Positions 1-9,878 of a DNA stretch of 64,000 bases are shown here, one piece after another. A program made the position numbers and the translations under genes. Position 1 is the stretch's first letter. Each line of letters starts with the position of its first letter. The notes beneath the pieces were generated by a model, which did not search any database, was not told the origin of the DNA, and saw only the letters and a program-made list of their open reading frames with translations. The DNA is taken from positions 496,001 to 560,000 of the forward strand of contig JAKGSH010000010.1 of NCBI GenBank assembly GCA_021568835.1, given 5' to 3'. This DNA is from Streptomyces sp. Tue 6430. Lineage in GTDB: Bacteria; Actinomycetota; Actinomycetes; Streptomycetales; Streptomycetaceae.

Positions 1-295
1 CGATCTGGATGCGCACCGAGCCGTCGCCGAGCTTCTGCACGACCGCTTCGTGGCCCGACGCCTCCTCGGCGGCGGTCTGCGCCTGCGAGACGGAGATGGA
101 GCCGTTCTTCGCCGTGGTGAAGACGGCACCGCCCTGGAAGTCGATGCCCATGTTCAGGCCGCGCACCGCCAGGCCGACGATGGCCGTGATGGTGATCAGG
201 ATCGAGATGCCGTACCAGATCTTGCGGTGACCGATGAAGTCGTAGCTGATCTCACCACGGTGCAGTCGGGCGCCGAGGCTGCCGAGTTTCGACAT
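1..295 (-). CDS. secF: SecF, protein-export membrane protein (5' part only)
   Basis: This is the N-terminal ~98 residues of SecF; the rest lies beyond the window start. SecF pairs with SecD in the membrane and uses the proton-motive force to help SecYEG/SecA export. Visible are a cytoplasmic start (MSKLGSLGARLHRGEISYDF), a first membrane helix at about residues 27-45, and the family motif GIDFQGG at the start of the periplasmic part. The ATG lies three bases after the secD stop, so the pair is co-transcribed and probably translationally coupled. Confidence 0.95.
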   Translation of the reverse strand, partial: MSKLGSLGARLHRGEISYDFIGHRKIWYGISILITITAIVGLAVRGLNMGIDFQGGAVFTTAKNGSISVSQAQTAAEEASGHEAVVQKLGDGSVRIQI

Positions 296-298
296 CGC

Positions 299-2062
299 TC
301 ACGCCTCCTTCGTCTCGACGGGACCGGCGGCAGGACCGGAGGGACGGCGGGTGCGGCGCAGCGGCGGCTTGGCACCCAGGCTCTTCGGGTCGAGGCCGGA
401 CCACTTGTGGCCGCCGGCGAAGAACTTGCGGCGCGCGATCAGCGTCATCAGCGGCTTGGTGAAGAAGAAGACCACGACCACGTCGAGGACGGTGGTCAGA
501 CCCAGCGTGAACGCGAAGCCCTGGACCTTGCCGACGGTGACCAGGAACAGCACCGCGGCGGCGAGGAACGACACGAAGTCGGAGACCAGGATGGTGCGCC
601 GCGCCCGCGGCCAGGCCCGCTCGACCGCGGGACGCAGGGAGCGTCCCTCGCGGATCTCGTCCCGGACCCGTTCGAAGTACACGATGAACGAGTCCGCCGT
701 GATGCCGATGGCGACGATGGCACCGCAGACGGCCGGCAGGTTGAGCGCGAAGTGGATGGTCGGGCCGAGCAGCGACATGATCACGTACGTCAGCGCGGCG
801 GAGACCAGCAGCGAGGCGATCGCGATGAGCGACAGGCCGCGGTAGTAGGCCACCAGGTAGACGATGACCAGGCCGAGGCCGATGGCGCCCGCGATCAGAC
901 CGGCACGGAGCTGGTCACCGCCGAGCGCGGCGGTCACGGTCTGGACGCTGAACTCCTCGAAGGTGAGCGGCAGCGCACCGTACGACAGCATGTTCGCGAG
1001 GTTCTGGGCCTCCTCCTGCTGGAAGCTGCCGGAGATCTGGGCCTTGCCGCCGGCGATGGAGGAGCTGACGTACGGGCTGGAGACGACCTCGCCGTCGAGG
1101 ACGATGCCGAACTGGTTCTGCGGCTGCTGGTTCTGGGCGAGCTGACCCGTGATGTCCGCGAACTTCTTCGCGCCCTTGGAGTCGAACTTCATGTCGACCT
1201 GCCAGCCGGCGGCACCCTGGGTGTCGTAGACCGCCTTGGCCTCGTCGACCTCGGTGCCGTCGACGGCGGCCGGGCCGAGCAGGTACTTGTACCAGACGCC
1301 GTCGATGTCGCCGCAGGCCACGGTCGTGTCGCCGGGCTTGACGCCATCGCCGAGCCCGGCGCGCTGCGACCGCTTGCTGCAGTCCAGGGCGGCGTACTTC
1401 GCCTGGAGGGCGGCCTCGCCGGTGGTGCCGCCGCTCGCGGACGCCGAGGGGCTGGCGGAGGCGGAGGCGCTCGCGGAGGGCGACGGCGTGGAGTCGGCCT
1501 TCAGGGCGTCGGTGACGGCACGGCCCTGGGAGGTGGCGGAGGCCGACGGAGAGGTCGAGGAGGAGGCCTTCTCACCTGCCGAAGCACTCGCCGAGGCACT
1601 CGGGGAGGCGGCCGGGGAACCGCTGGCCGACGGGCTCGGCGAGCCGCTCGCGGCGGCACCGCTGGGCTCGCTGGCCAGGACCGGGCGGAAGTACAGCTTG
1701 GCGGTGGTGCCGACCTGTGCCCGGGCTTCCTTGGAGTTGATGCCCTTGGGGATGTTCACGATGATGTTGCGGTCGCCCTGGGTCTGCACCTCCGCCTCGG
1801 AGACGCCAAGACCGTTGACACGGCGGTTCATGATCTCGACCGCGGTGTCCATGTTGGCCTTGTTGATCGCGGACCCTTGGTCGGCCTTCGCCTGGAGCAT
1901 GATGCTCGTACCGCCGGCAAGGTCGATGCCGAGACGCGGAGTCGTGTGACCGGAGAGGAACATGCCTCCGGTGAGCCCCACGATGGCGATCAGGATCAGG
2001 GCCAGCGAGCGCCACGGCTTGCTCTGGGCGCTCGCGCTCCGGCCCTTTTTAGGTGCTGCCAC
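299..2062 (-). CDS. secD: SecD, protein-export membrane protein
   Basis: Full-length SecD (587 aa), the large partner of SecF. After an N-terminal helix (about residues 20-37) comes the family motif LGIDLAGGTS, then the periplasmic P1 region, and a C-terminal five-helix bundle that begins near residue 385 (GLIAGAIGLGLVIVYLVAYY) and includes the conserved ITADSFIVYFERVRDE segment. Roughly residues 135-215 form a Ser/Ala/Pro-rich low-complexity insert, which is common in actinobacterial SecD and probably disordered outside the cell. It lies between yajC and secF, the standard order. Confidence 0.97.
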   Translation of the reverse strand: MAAPKKGRSASAQSKPWRSLALILIAIVGLTGGMFLSGHTTPRLGIDLAGGTSIMLQAKADQGSAINKANMDTAVEIMNRRVNGLGVSEAEVQTQGDRNIIVNIPKGINSKEARAQVGTTAKLYFRPVLASEPSGAAASGSPSPSASGSPAASPSASASASAGEKASSSTSPSASATSQGRAVTDALKADSTPSPSASASASASPSASASGGTTGEAALQAKYAALDCSKRSQRAGLGDGVKPGDTTVACGDIDGVWYKYLLGPAAVDGTEVDEAKAVYDTQGAAGWQVDMKFDSKGAKKFADITGQLAQNQQPQNQFGIVLDGEVVSSPYVSSSIAGGKAQISGSFQQEEAQNLANMLSYGALPLTFEEFSVQTVTAALGGDQLRAGLIAGAIGLGLVIVYLVAYYRGLSLIAIASLLVSAALTYVIMSLLGPTIHFALNLPAVCGAIVAIGITADSFIVYFERVRDEIREGRSLRPAVERAWPRARRTILVSDFVSFLAAAVLFLVTVGKVQGFAFTLGLTTVLDVVVVFFFTKPLMTLIARRKFFAGGHKWSGLDPKSLGAKPPLRRTRRPSGPAAGPVETKEA

Positions 2063-2198
2063 CTTCTCGTACTCCCTCTCGGGCCGCCTCGCGCCGGGTC
2101 AGCGCGGCAGCGGCCATGACATGGTGTCGGGATCCCCTACGTGCGAGATTGCGCGCGCCCGGGACACGCGGGACCGGCCCGCGTGCCCTCGGTCGTGG

Positions 2199-2708
2199 CT
2201 ACTTCTTCGCGTCGGAGTCGCCGTCGGTCTTCTTCGGCTCTTCGTCGGCCTCGGCAGCGGCGGTCTTCTCCTCGGCCTCGTTCTTCGTGCCGGGCTCCTC
2301 GTCCTTCTTGCCGAGATCGACGGGCCGGTCGTCGGAGACGGCGGCAGCGTCGGCGGACCCGTCGGTCCCGGTGAGGGAGGAGGCGTCGTCCGGGACGACG
2401 CCGGCGTCGGACTTCAGGTCGTGCTCGATGCCGTGGACGATGCGGTTGTACTCGTCGTCCGTCAGCACGGCGCCGATCGAGTTCTTCGCGAAGAGCAGGT
2501 CCACACCCGGGCCGGCGTCGAGGAGGACCGTGTCCTCGTTGACCTCCTTGACCGTCGCGTACATGCCCCCGATCGTGCGGACACCGCTGCCGGGCTGCAT
2601 CTGGTTGCGCATGTCCACGGCCTGCTGCTGCTTCTTCTTCGCCGACCGGGTCATCAGGAACATGGCCCCGATGAGCACGATGAACGGGAGGAGGGTCACG
2701 AGACTCAC
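2199..2708 (-). CDS. yajC: YajC, preprotein translocase auxiliary subunit
   Basis: 169-aa YajC, the small membrane subunit of the SecDF-YajC complex. One transmembrane helix (about residues 4-20) is followed by the basic AKKKQQQ stretch and the conserved soluble core PGSGVRTIGGMYATV. The last ~60 residues are acidic and Lys/Ala-rich (EEKTAAAEADEEPKKTDG), an actinobacterial tail. It sits between ruvB and secD on the same strand, but with 136-187 bp gaps, so its own promoter is possible. Confidence 0.93.
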   Translation of the reverse strand: MSLVTLLPFIVLIGAMFLMTRSAKKKQQQAVDMRNQMQPGSGVRTIGGMYATVKEVNEDTVLLDAGPGVDLLFAKNSIGAVLTDDEYNRIVHGIEHDLKSDAGVVPDDASSLTGTDGSADAAAVSDDRPVDLGKKDEEPGTKNEAEEKTAAAEADEEPKKTDGDSDAKK

Positions 2709-2895
2709 GGGTCGGTACTTCCTTCACGCGACCGCGATGGTGAGCGGCCTGATGGTTGGGGGTGTGTGCGCTGCCGACAAGGGCGGCATCGGCGGAGTCT
2801 AAGCGAGTCCGCGTGCAGGGAACAACGCTCAGCATGGCACCAGGGTTCCTGGTGCCGCCATCACCGCGTCCGATCCCGGGCGGACGCCCGGGCGG

Positions 2896-3988
2896 TCACG
2901 CCCCGAACAGGTCCTGTTGTCCGTTTCCCGCGGTGGCGGGGCGGGCGGGGTCAGGTCCAGGTGGGTCCAGGCGGCGGGGGTCGCGACCCGGCCGCGGGGC
3001 GTGCGGGCGAGCAGGCCCTCGCGGACGAGGAAGGGCTCGGCGACCTCCTCGACGGTCTCGCGCTCCTCCCCCACGGCGACGGCGAGCGTGGACAGGCCGA
3101 CCGGTCCGCCGCCGAACAGCTTCAGCAGGGCCGTGAGGACCGCGCGGTCGAGGCGGTCGAGGCCGCGGGCGTCGACCTCGTAGACCTTCAGCGCGGCTTC
3201 CGCGATCTCGCGGGTGATCCCGCCGTCGGCCTTGACCTGGGCGTAGTCCCGGACGCGGCGCAGCAGGCGGTTGGCGATGCGGGGCGTGCCGCGGGAGCGG
3301 CCGGCGATCTCGGCGGCGCCATGGGTGTCGATCTCGACGTCGAGGAGGTTCGCCGAGCGGTGTATCACCCGCTCCAGCTCGGCCGGCTCGTAGAACTCCA
3401 TGTGCGCGGTGAAGCCGAAGCGGTCGCGCAGCGGGGGCGGCAGCAGGCCCGCGCGCGTGGTGGCGCCGACCAGGGTGAACGGGGCAGCTCCAGGGGGATG
3501 GCGGTGGCGCCGGGGCCCTTGCCGACGATGACGTCGACGCGGAAGTCCTCCATCGCCATGTAGAGCATCTCCTCGGCGGGCCGGGACATGCGGTGGATCT
3601 CGTCGAGGAAGAGGACCTCGCCCTCCTGGAGGGAGGAGAGGATCGCGGCGAGGTCGCCCGCGTGCTGGATGGCGGGGCCGCTGGTGATCCGGATCGGGGC
3701 GCCCATCTCGGCCGCGATGATCATCGACAGGGTGGTCTTGCCGAGGCCGGGGGCGCCGGAGAGCAGGACGTGGTCGGCGGTGGCGCCCCGCGCGCGCGCG
3801 GCGCGCAGGACGAGGTCGAGCTGTTCGCGGACCTTCTCCTGGCCGATGAACTCGCCCAGGTCCTTGGGGCGCAGGGCGGCCTCGACGGCCTGGTCCTCGC
3901 CGTCGGCGACAGAGCCCACCAGCCGCTCCGCGGCGGGGCCGGCGAGCCCCTCGTCGGCGGTCGCGTCGGTCGGGTCGTCCCAGTTCAT
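2896..3988 (-). CDS. ruvB: RuvB, Holliday junction branch-migration ATPase (two frameshifts in sequence)
   Basis: AAA+ motor that drives branch migration with RuvA. Start [14 protein letters not shown]; Walker [10 protein letters not shown], Walker [10 protein letters not shown], then the winged-helix DNA-binding C-terminus ([20 protein letters not shown]). The reading frame breaks twice. Near 3481-3484 a C is missing after IPLELP; restoring it gives [13 protein letters not shown]. Near 2938-2950 another G/C is missing, and restoring it gives the typical ending [10 protein letters not shown] and a stop at 2896. With both bases restored the length is 1095 nt (364 aa), the normal size. I read both as sequencing errors, not a pseudogene. 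Confidence 0.9.
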
Positions 3989-4014
3989 GTGGTGTGCCTC
4001 GGGGATGTAGGAGG

Positions 4015-4620
4015 TCAGCGGGCTCGGTTGAGGGTCTGCAGCGCCGCCTTCAGGAGCTGGCCGACCGGGGGTGTGCCACCGGCGGCCTCGGCCTGCGGCG
4101 CGACCGCGGTCACGGCCTCCTCGGCCTCGCGGGTCGCGTAGCCGAGGCCGATCAGGGCCGCGTGCAACTGGTCGCGCCAGCCCTGGGTGACGGGGGTGCC
4201 GACGGCGGGGGCGCCGGTCGGCTCGCCGAGGCGGTCCTTCAGTTCCAGCAGGAGCTTCTGGGCGCCCTTCTTGCCGATGCCGGGGACGGCGGTGAGGGCC
4301 TTCTCGTCGCCGGTGGCGACGGCTCGCCGCAGGGTGTCCGGCGCGTGGACCGCCAGCATGGCCTGGGCGAGGCGGGGGCCGACCCCGCTCGCGGTCTGGA
4401 GCAGCTCGAAGACCTGGCGCTCGTCGTCGTCGGCGAAGCCGTACAGGGTGAGGGAGTCCTCGCGGACGACCAGGGAGGTGGCGAGTTTCGTCTCCCGGCC
4501 CGTGCGCAGGCCCGAGAGCGTGTTGGGGGTGCACTGGACGGCGATGCCGATGCCGCCCACCTCGATCACCGCGGAGTCGGGGGCGAGGGCGGCGACCGGT
4601 CCGCTCACGAAGGCGATCAT
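4015..4620 (-). CDS. ruvA: RuvA, Holliday junction-binding subunit
   Basis: 201-aa RuvA. Starts [15 protein letters not shown] (OB-fold domain I), followed by two helix-hairpin-helix elements ([18 protein letters not shown] and [20 protein letters not shown], about residues 73-130) and a C-terminal domain III that regulates RuvB ([24 protein letters not shown]). The ATG overlaps the ruvC stop by four bases (ATGA), so translation is coupled. It tetramerises on Holliday junctions and loads RuvB, encoded 26 bp downstream. Confidence 0.96.
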   Translation of the reverse strand: MIAFVSGPVAALAPDSAVIEVGGIGIAVQCTPNTLSGLRTGRETKLATSLVVREDSLTLYGFADDDERQVFELLQTASGVGPRLAQAMLAVHAPDTLRRAVATGDEKALTAVPGIGKKGAQKLLLELKDRLGEPTGAPAVGTPVTQGWRDQLHAALIGLGYATREAEEAVTAVAPQAEAAGGTPPVGQLLKAALQTLNRAR

Positions 4621-5146
4621 CCCGTACGGCCTTTCGATGTGTGCAGGGCGACGGCCTGCTGGAGTCGGTTCTGCGCGGGGGCGCGCCAGATGTGGCAGAT
4701 GGCGAGCGCGAGGGCGTCGGCGGCGTCGGCGGGCTTGGGGGGTGCGTCGAGCCGGAGCAGCCGGGTCACCATGGCGCCGACCTGGGCCTTGTCGGCGCGG
4801 CCGCTGCCGGTGACGGCCGCCTTGACCTCGCTGGGGGTGTGCAGGGCGACCGGGATCCCGCGGCGGGCGGCGCACAGCATGGCGACGGCGCTGGCCTGGG
4901 CGGTGCCCATGACCGTGCGCACGTTGTGCTGGCTGAACACCCGCTCCACGGCGACGCATTCGGGGCGGTACTCGTCCAGCCACCGCTCGATGCCCTGCTC
5001 GACGGCGACGAGGCGCTGTCCCAACTCGGCGTCCGCGGGCGTCCGCACGACGCCCACGCCGAGCATGGTGAGCGGCCGGCCCGCGACGCCCTCGACGACG
5101 CCCACGCCGCATCGTGTGAGGCCGGGGTCCACCCGAGTACGCGCAC
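4617..5146 (-). CDS. ruvC: RuvC, Holliday junction resolvase (one frameshift near the start)
   Basis: Endonuclease that cuts Holliday junctions. Acidic catalytic residues are visible in VDPGLTRCG (N-terminal Asp), [12 protein letters not shown] (Glu) and [14 protein letters not shown] (paired Asp). The GTG start at 5146 gives VRVLG, but the frame then breaks: a G is missing in the run at 5132-5134, where GGGGTGGAC would read GVDPG. With it restored the gene is 531 nt (176 aa), the family norm. It overlaps ruvA by four bases. Confidence 0.9.
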
Positions 5147-5289
5147 GCGCCCTCTCCTCCTCGTCCGTGCTCGCGCCCGGACTTCCGCCCTGCGGCCCTG
5201 GCGGCGACCTCGCGCCGGGCCGGCCCGGCCGAAGGCCGCGACCTGTGGTGTCTGACGGTCGCCAGGCTATCCGCCGGCACTGACAACGG

Positions 5290-5325
5290 CGTCGGGCCGG
5301 CAGGACGTGTCCCACCGGCCCGACG
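5290..5325 (-). terminator. Hairpin downstream of yebC
   Basis: An 11-bp perfect stem (CGTCGGGCCGG / CCGGCCCGACG) encloses a 14-base loop that can itself fold (GGAC/GTCC). It lies 24 bp past the yebC stop and before ruvC, so it may terminate or attenuate read-through from yebC into ruvCAB. There is no clear T-run. Confidence 0.5.
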
Positions 5326-5348
5326 GGTCCGCTCGGTTCGCGGCGGCG

Positions 5349-6101
5349 CTACGCGTCGACCTTCTCCATGACCTCGTCGCTGACGTCGAAGTTGGCGAAG
5401 ACGTTCTGCACGTCGTCGCTGTCCTCGAGCGCGTCGATCAGCTTGAAGATCTTCCGGGCGCCGTCCTCGTCCAGTTCGACCTGCATGGTCGGGACGAAGT
5501 TGGCGTCGGCGGAGTCGTAGTCGATGCCGGCGTCCTGGAGGGCGGTGCGGACCGCGACCAGGTCGGTGGCCTCGCTGAGGACCTCGAAGGACTCACCGAG
5601 GTCGTTGACCTCCTCGGCGCCCGCGTCCAGGACGGCGCCGAGCACGTCGTCCTCGGTCAGCTCGCCCTTGGGGACGATGACGACGCCCTTGCGGTGGAAG
5701 AGGTACGACACCGAGCCGGGGTCGGCCATGGATCCGCCGTTGCGGGTCATGGCGACGCGGACGTCGGAGGCGGCGCGGTTGCGGTTGTCGGTGAGGCACT
5801 CGATGAGCACCGCGACGCCGTTCGGTCCGTAGCCCTCGTACATGATCGTCTCGTAGTCGGCGCCGCCGGCCTCGAGTCCACCGCCGCGCTTGATCGCGGA
5901 GTCGATGTTCTTGTTGGGGACCGACGACTTCTTCGCCTTCTGGACGGCGTCGTAGAGCGTCGGGTTGCCGTCCAGGTCGACACCGCCCATGCGCGCCGCG
6001 ACCTCGATGTTCTTGATCAGCTTCGCGAAGAGCTTGCCGCGCTTGGCGTCGATCACGGCCTTCTTGTGCTTCGTCGTGGCCCATTTAGAGTGGCCGGACA
6101 T
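5349..6101 (-). CDS. yebC: YebC/PmpR family DNA-binding regulator (TACO1-like)
   Basis: 250-aa YebC-family protein. The signature [22 protein letters not shown] is at the N-terminus, followed by [14 protein letters not shown] and the acidic domains typical of the family. Members have been described both as transcription regulators and as ribosome-associated factors that ease translation of difficult motifs, so the exact role here is open. The gene sits between pdxT and ruvC, a conserved actinobacterial arrangement. The frame is intact. Confidence 0.93.
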   Translation of the reverse strand: MSGHSKWATTKHKKAVIDAKRGKLFAKLIKNIEVAARMGGVDLDGNPTLYDAVQKAKKSSVPNKNIDSAIKRGGGLEAGGADYETIMYEGYGPNGVAVLIECLTDNRNRAASDVRVAMTRNGGSMADPGSVSYLFHRKGVVIVPKGELTEDDVLGAVLDAGAEEVNDLGESFEVLSEATDLVAVRTALQDAGIDYDSADANFVPTMQVELDEDGARKIFKLIDALEDSDDVQNVFANFDVSDEVMEKVDA

Positions 6102-6149
6102 CTGCCTGTCTCCTTCGCGTAACCCATCTCTGCGTGAACGCCAGAGATC

Positions 6150-6758
6150 CTACAAGGACTCCGGTGTCCGGCTCGCGCGCACCATGTCCGCGAACAGGGA
6201 GTGCACGCGGTGGTCGCCGGTCAGTTCCGGGTGGAAGGACGTGGCCAGCGCGTTCGCCTGGCGGACCGCGACGATGTGGCCCTCGTGCTCGGCGAGCACC
6301 TCGACGCGGGCGCCGACGGACTCCACCCAGGGGGCGCGGATGAAGACGCCCTCCACAGGATCGCCCCCGACGCCCTTGATGTCGACCGCCGCTTCGAAGG
6401 ACTCGTTCTGCCGTCCGAAGGCGTTGCGGCGCACGATCATGTCGATGCCGCCGACGGTCTCCTGGCCCGAGCGCGGGTCGAGGATCTTGTCGGCGAGCAG
6501 GATCATGCCCGCGCAGGTGCCGTAGACGGGCAGGCCGGCCCGCACGCGCGCGCGGAGGGGGTCCAGCACGCCGAAGAGGGCGGCCAGCTTGGAGATGGTG
6601 GTGGACTCACCGCCGGGCAGGACCAGGCCGTCGACCTCGGCGAGTTCTTCGGGGCGCCTGACCGGCCTGGCCACGGCGTCGGCCGCGGCCAGGGCGATGA
6701 GGTGCTCCCGGACGTCGCCCTGGAGGGCCAGGACGCCGATGACGGGGGTGTCGCCCAT
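6150..6758 (-). CDS. pdxT: PdxT, glutaminase subunit of pyridoxal 5'-phosphate synthase
   Basis: 202-aa class-I glutamine amidotransferase that supplies ammonia to PdxS for vitamin B6 synthesis. Motifs: [12 protein letters not shown] at the N-terminus, the oxyanion region [12 protein letters not shown], the nucleophile in [11 protein letters not shown] (Cys near residue 83) and the His/Glu pair in [14 protein letters not shown]. It is encoded 6 bp downstream of pdxS on the same strand, so the complex is made from one message. Confidence 0.96.
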   Translation of the reverse strand: MGDTPVIGVLALQGDVREHLIALAAADAVARPVRRPEELAEVDGLVLPGGESTTISKLAALFGVLDPLRARVRAGLPVYGTCAGMILLADKILDPRSGQETVGGIDMIVRRNAFGRQNESFEAAVDIKGVGGDPVEGVFIRAPWVESVGARVEVLAEHEGHIVAVRQANALATSFHPELTGDHRVHSLFADMVRASRTPESL

Positions 6759-6764
6759 GGAGGC

Positions 6765-7670
6765 TTACCAGCCCCGGTTCGCGTAGCGCTCGGCCTCGGG
6801 GAGGGTGTCGCAGTTGATGCCGACCATGGCCTCGCCGAGGTTGCGGGACGCGTCCGCGATGATCTTCGGGTCGTCGTAGAAGGTGGTGGCCTTCACGATG
6901 GCGGCGGCGCGCTTGGCCGGGTCGCCGGACTTGAAGATGCCGGAGCCGACGAAGACGCCCTCGGCTCCGAGCTGGCGCATCAGGGCGGCGTCGGCGGGGG
7001 TGGCCACGCCACCGGCGGAGAACAGCACGACGGGCAGCTTGCCCAGCTCGGCGACCTCCTTGACCAGCTCGTACGGGGCACGCAGGTCCTTGGCGGCGGC
7101 GTACAGCTCGTTGTTGTCGAAGCCGCGGAGCCTGGCGATCTCGTTCTTGATCTGGCGCAGGTGACGGACCGCCTCGACGACGTTGCCGGTGCCGGCCTCG
7201 CCCTTGGAGCGGATCATCGCGGCGCCCTCGGCGATGCGGCGCAGGGCCTCGCCGAGGTTGGTGGCACCGCAGACGAAGGGGGTGGTGAACGCCCACTTGT
7301 CGGAGTGGTTGACCTCGTCGGCCGGGGTGAGGACTTCGGACTCGTCGATGTAGTCGACGCCGAGGGACTGGAGCACCTGGGCCTCGACGAAGTGGCCGAT
7401 GCGGGACTTGGCCATGACCGGGATGGAGACCGCCTCGATGATCTCCTCGATCATGTTGGGGTCCGACATCCGGGCCACGCCGCCGTCCTTGCGGATGTCG
7501 GCGGGCACCCGCTCCAGGGCCATGACGGCGACGGCGCCCGCGTCCTCGGCGATCTTCGCCTGCTCCGCGTTGACGACGTCCATGATCACGCCGCCCTTGA
7601 GCTGCTCGGCCATGCCGCGCTTCACGCGCGCGGTGCCGGTCTCGGGGGCCTGGTTCTGGGTGCTGGACAC
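6765..7670 (-). CDS. pdxS: PdxS, pyridoxal 5'-phosphate synthase synthase subunit
   Basis: ~301-aa TIM-barrel enzyme that makes PLP from ribose 5-phosphate, glyceraldehyde 3-phosphate and PdxT-derived ammonia. Motifs: [46 protein letters not shown] and [17 protein letters not shown] chose the GTG at 7670 ([19 protein letters not shown]), which matches the usual N-terminus; the open frame further upstream lacks family similarity. It forms an operon with pdxT. Confidence 0.96.
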   Translation of the reverse strand: MSSTQNQAPETGTARVKRGMAEQLKGGVIMDVVNAEQAKIAEDAGAVAVMALERVPADIRKDGGVARMSDPNMIEEIIEAVSIPVMAKSRIGHFVEAQVLQSLGVDYIDESEVLTPADEVNHSDKWAFTTPFVCGATNLGEALRRIAEGAAMIRSKGEAGTGNVVEAVRHLRQIKNEIARLRGFDNNELYAAAKDLRAPYELVKEVAELGKLPVVLFSAGGVATPADAALMRQLGAEGVFVGSGIFKSGDPAKRAAAIVKATTFYDDPKIIADASRNLGEAMVGINCDTLPEAERYANRGW

Positions 7671-7772
7671 GGGTTGACCTCGCTGAAGGGGAAGAGGGTT
7701 TTCTACCGGACCGAGGAAACGCGAGTGGACCAGTCCACAGCAAGGGCCAATGAGAAGGCGGTGGATCCTTTT

Positions 7773-7814
7773 GGCCGGTCCGGGGCGGCTCCTCGGCCGG
7801 TCCGGGGCGGCTCC
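7773..7814. repeat. Two 20-bp direct repeats upstream of pdxS
   Basis: GGCCGGTCCGGGGCGGCTCC occurs at 7773-7792 and again at 7795-7814, in the 292-bp gap between pdxS and the next gene. The rest of this gap is C/G-rich with scattered CCGGAC motifs. I see no gene in it. The pdxS promoter must lie here, but I could not single out a convincing -10/-35 pair. Confidence 0.6.
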
Positions 7815-7962
7815 CCTTCCGGACCGACTCCTCTCCGGACGGACCCCCTCTCCCGGACGGCTCCCTCCCCCGACGGGTCGGGCGGCCCGGTCGCGGGTCA
7901 CCGGCGGGACGGGCATCGGGGTCTCGCAGTGGCCCTTCGGGTGGCCCCGCGGGCCACGGGGC

Positions 7963-8517
7963 TCACGAGTGCGAACGGGCCATGAGCACGGCCGGCGGCT
8001 CGTCGTCCATCTCGAAGGCCATCGGGAACGGGGCGTGGCCGGCCAGCCGGAACCAGCGCACCTTGCGGTGCTCGCGCAGCCTGCGGGCCCCGCCCACCGC
8101 GTCGTTGTGGAAACGGCGGGCCATGGGCACCCGCAGGACCGCCTCGGTCAGCTCGTGCGCCGCGGTCTCCCCCCCGGGCGCCTCGCGGACGGCGTCCAGT
8201 TGCTGCGCGTCCGCGAAGACCGCCCGCAGCGCCTGGCTCAGGTCGCTCTCGGCGACCTCCCGCTGTTCCTCCTCGGCCTGCCGGGCGGCGTGCGCGGCCT
8301 CGTACAGCACGATCGAGGCGGCCGGATCGAGCACGCCCGAGGTGGCCAGTTCCTGGGCCACGGAGGCCCTGCGCAGCAGTTGCGCGTCCAGCGCGGCGCG
8401 GGCGGCATCGATACGGGCGTGCAGCCGGTCCAGGCGGCCCGCGGTCCAGCTCAGGTAGAGGCCGACGGCGACGAGGGCGACGAGGATCCAGATGAGGGTT
8501 GCGGTCACGGGCGGCAA
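7963..8517 (-). CDS. Small membrane-anchored coiled-coil protein, function unknown
   Basis: 184 aa. One N-terminal membrane helix (about residues 5-23, [18 protein letters not shown]) is followed by a long helical region ([30 protein letters not shown], then [18 protein letters not shown]). The layout of anchor plus antiparallel helices resembles LemA-type proteins, but that is a shape-based guess. It lies between pimA and pdxS on the same strand. The coding frame is intact. Confidence 0.75.
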   Translation of the reverse strand: MPPVTATLIWILVALVAVGLYLSWTAGRLDRLHARIDAARAALDAQLLRRASVAQELATSGVLDPAASIVLYEAAHAARQAEEEQREVAESDLSQALRAVFADAQQLDAVREAPGGETAAHELTEAVLRVPMARRFHNDAVGGARRLREHRKVRWFRLAGHAPFPMAFEMDDEPPAVLMARSHS

Positions 8518-8660
8518 GGCTAGCCGCTCCGCGGGCGCGGCCGGGACGCCTCCCCGGCGGCTGCCGGGGCCCGCCCCGGTCCTCGGCGGTCCTCGGCGCT
8601 CCTCGGCGGCCCTCGGCGGCGAACGCCGGCGGGCCGGGTCGCCCGACCGGCGTCGCCGGG

Positions 8661-8723
8661 CCCGCCCGGATCAGTCCCGCGCCCGCCCGGATCAGTTCAA
8701 GGCCAGGCCGGATCAGTCCCGGG
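8661..8723. repeat. Three 21-bp tandem units overlapping the 3' end of pimA
   Basis: CCCGCCCGGATCAGT recurs at 8661, 8682 and (as CCAGGCCGGATCAGT) 8703, a 21-bp period. The third unit contains the pimA stop codon. A period divisible by three next to a stop suggests the pimA tail could be duplicated or trimmed by slippage without a frameshift. Just before it (8579-8625) are four short TCCTCGGCG-like units. Confidence 0.6.
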
Positions 8724-9878
8724 CCAGGCCGAACCGGCCCCGCAGTCCCGGGGAGCCCTTGTCGTCCGCGGCCACCGCCGCCGCGCCCGCCGTCACCGTC
8801 TCGTAGACGGAGAGGATGTCCGCGCCGACCGTGGACCAGTCGAAGCGCCGGACGTGGGCGCTGCCGCGTTCGCGCAGGCCGGCCCGTCGCTCCGGGTCGC
8901 CCAGCAGCCGTACGGCCGCCTCGGCCAGCGCGTCCGCGTCCTCGTTGGCGAAGAGTTCGCCCGCGGCGCCCTGGTCGAGCACCTGGGCGAAGGCGTCGAG
9001 GTCGGAGGCGAGCACCGGGGCCCCGGCGGACATGGCCTCGACCAGGATGATGCCGAAGCTCTCGCCGCCGGTGTTGGGGCGACGTAGAGGTCGATGCTGC
9101 GCAGGAAGCGGGCCTTGTCCTCGTCGCTGACCATGCCGAGGAACTCGACGCGCGGGCGCAGTTCCGCCGGGAGGTTCTCGACGGCCTCCTGCTCGTCGCC
9201 GCGGCCGGCCACCAGCAGGCGGGCCTCCGGGCGTTCGGCGAAGATCTTCGGCAGGGCCGCCATCAGCACCGGCAGGCCCTTGCGGGGCTCGTCGATGCGC
9301 CCCACGAAGCCGATCGTCTGGCCCTGCCACTCGGGCCTGGGCTCGGCGCGGGCGAAGAAGTCGACGTCGACGCCGTTGGGGATGACCACGGCGTCCCCGC
9401 CGAGGTGCTCCACCAGGGTGCGGCGGGCGTACTCGCTCACCGCGATCCGCGCGCTGATCTTCTCCAGGGCGGCCTGGAGGATCGAGTAGGCGGCGAGCAT
9501 CGCGCGCGAGCGCGGGTTCGACGTGTGGAACGTGGCCACGATGGGGCCCTGTGCCGCCCAGCAGGTCAGCAGTCCGAGCGACGGCGAGGTCGGCTCGTGG
9601 ATGTGGACCACGTCGAAGGCGCCGTCGTGCAGCCAGCGCCGCACCCGGGCGGCGCTCAGGAAGCCGAAGTTGAGCCGGGCCACCGAGCCGTTGTACGGCA
9701 CCGGGACGGCGCGGCCGGCCGAGACGACGTACGGCGGCAGCGGGGTGTCGTCGTCGGCGGGGGCGAGGACGGACACCTCGTGGCCGAGCCGGATGAAGTA
9801 CTCGGCGAGGTCGCGGATGTGGAACTGGACGCCGCCGGGCACGTCCCAGGAGTAGGGGCAGACGATGCCGATTCTCAC
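8713..9878 (-). CDS. pimA: PimA-type phosphatidylinositol alpha-mannosyltransferase (one frameshift)
   Basis: GT4-family glycosyltransferase that adds the first mannose from GDP-mannose to phosphatidylinositol on the inner membrane face. N-terminal GIVCPYSWDVPGGVQFHIRD and HIHEPTSPSLG, donor-site region GFVGRIDEPRKGLPVL, and the GT4 EX7E motif in ESFGIILVEAMSAG. The frame breaks at 9076-9079, where a C is missing; restoring it gives YVAPNTGGESFG and a 388-aa protein. The GTG start overlaps the upstream acyltransferase stop by four bases, so PIM synthesis genes are translationally coupled. Confidence 0.9.

Noticed and set aside
50..2119. Very long open frames opposite secD/secF and opposite most other genes
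   Set aside because: In DNA this GC-rich, antisense and off-frame ORFs of hundreds of codons are common. They lack domains and start signals, and lie over well-supported genes.
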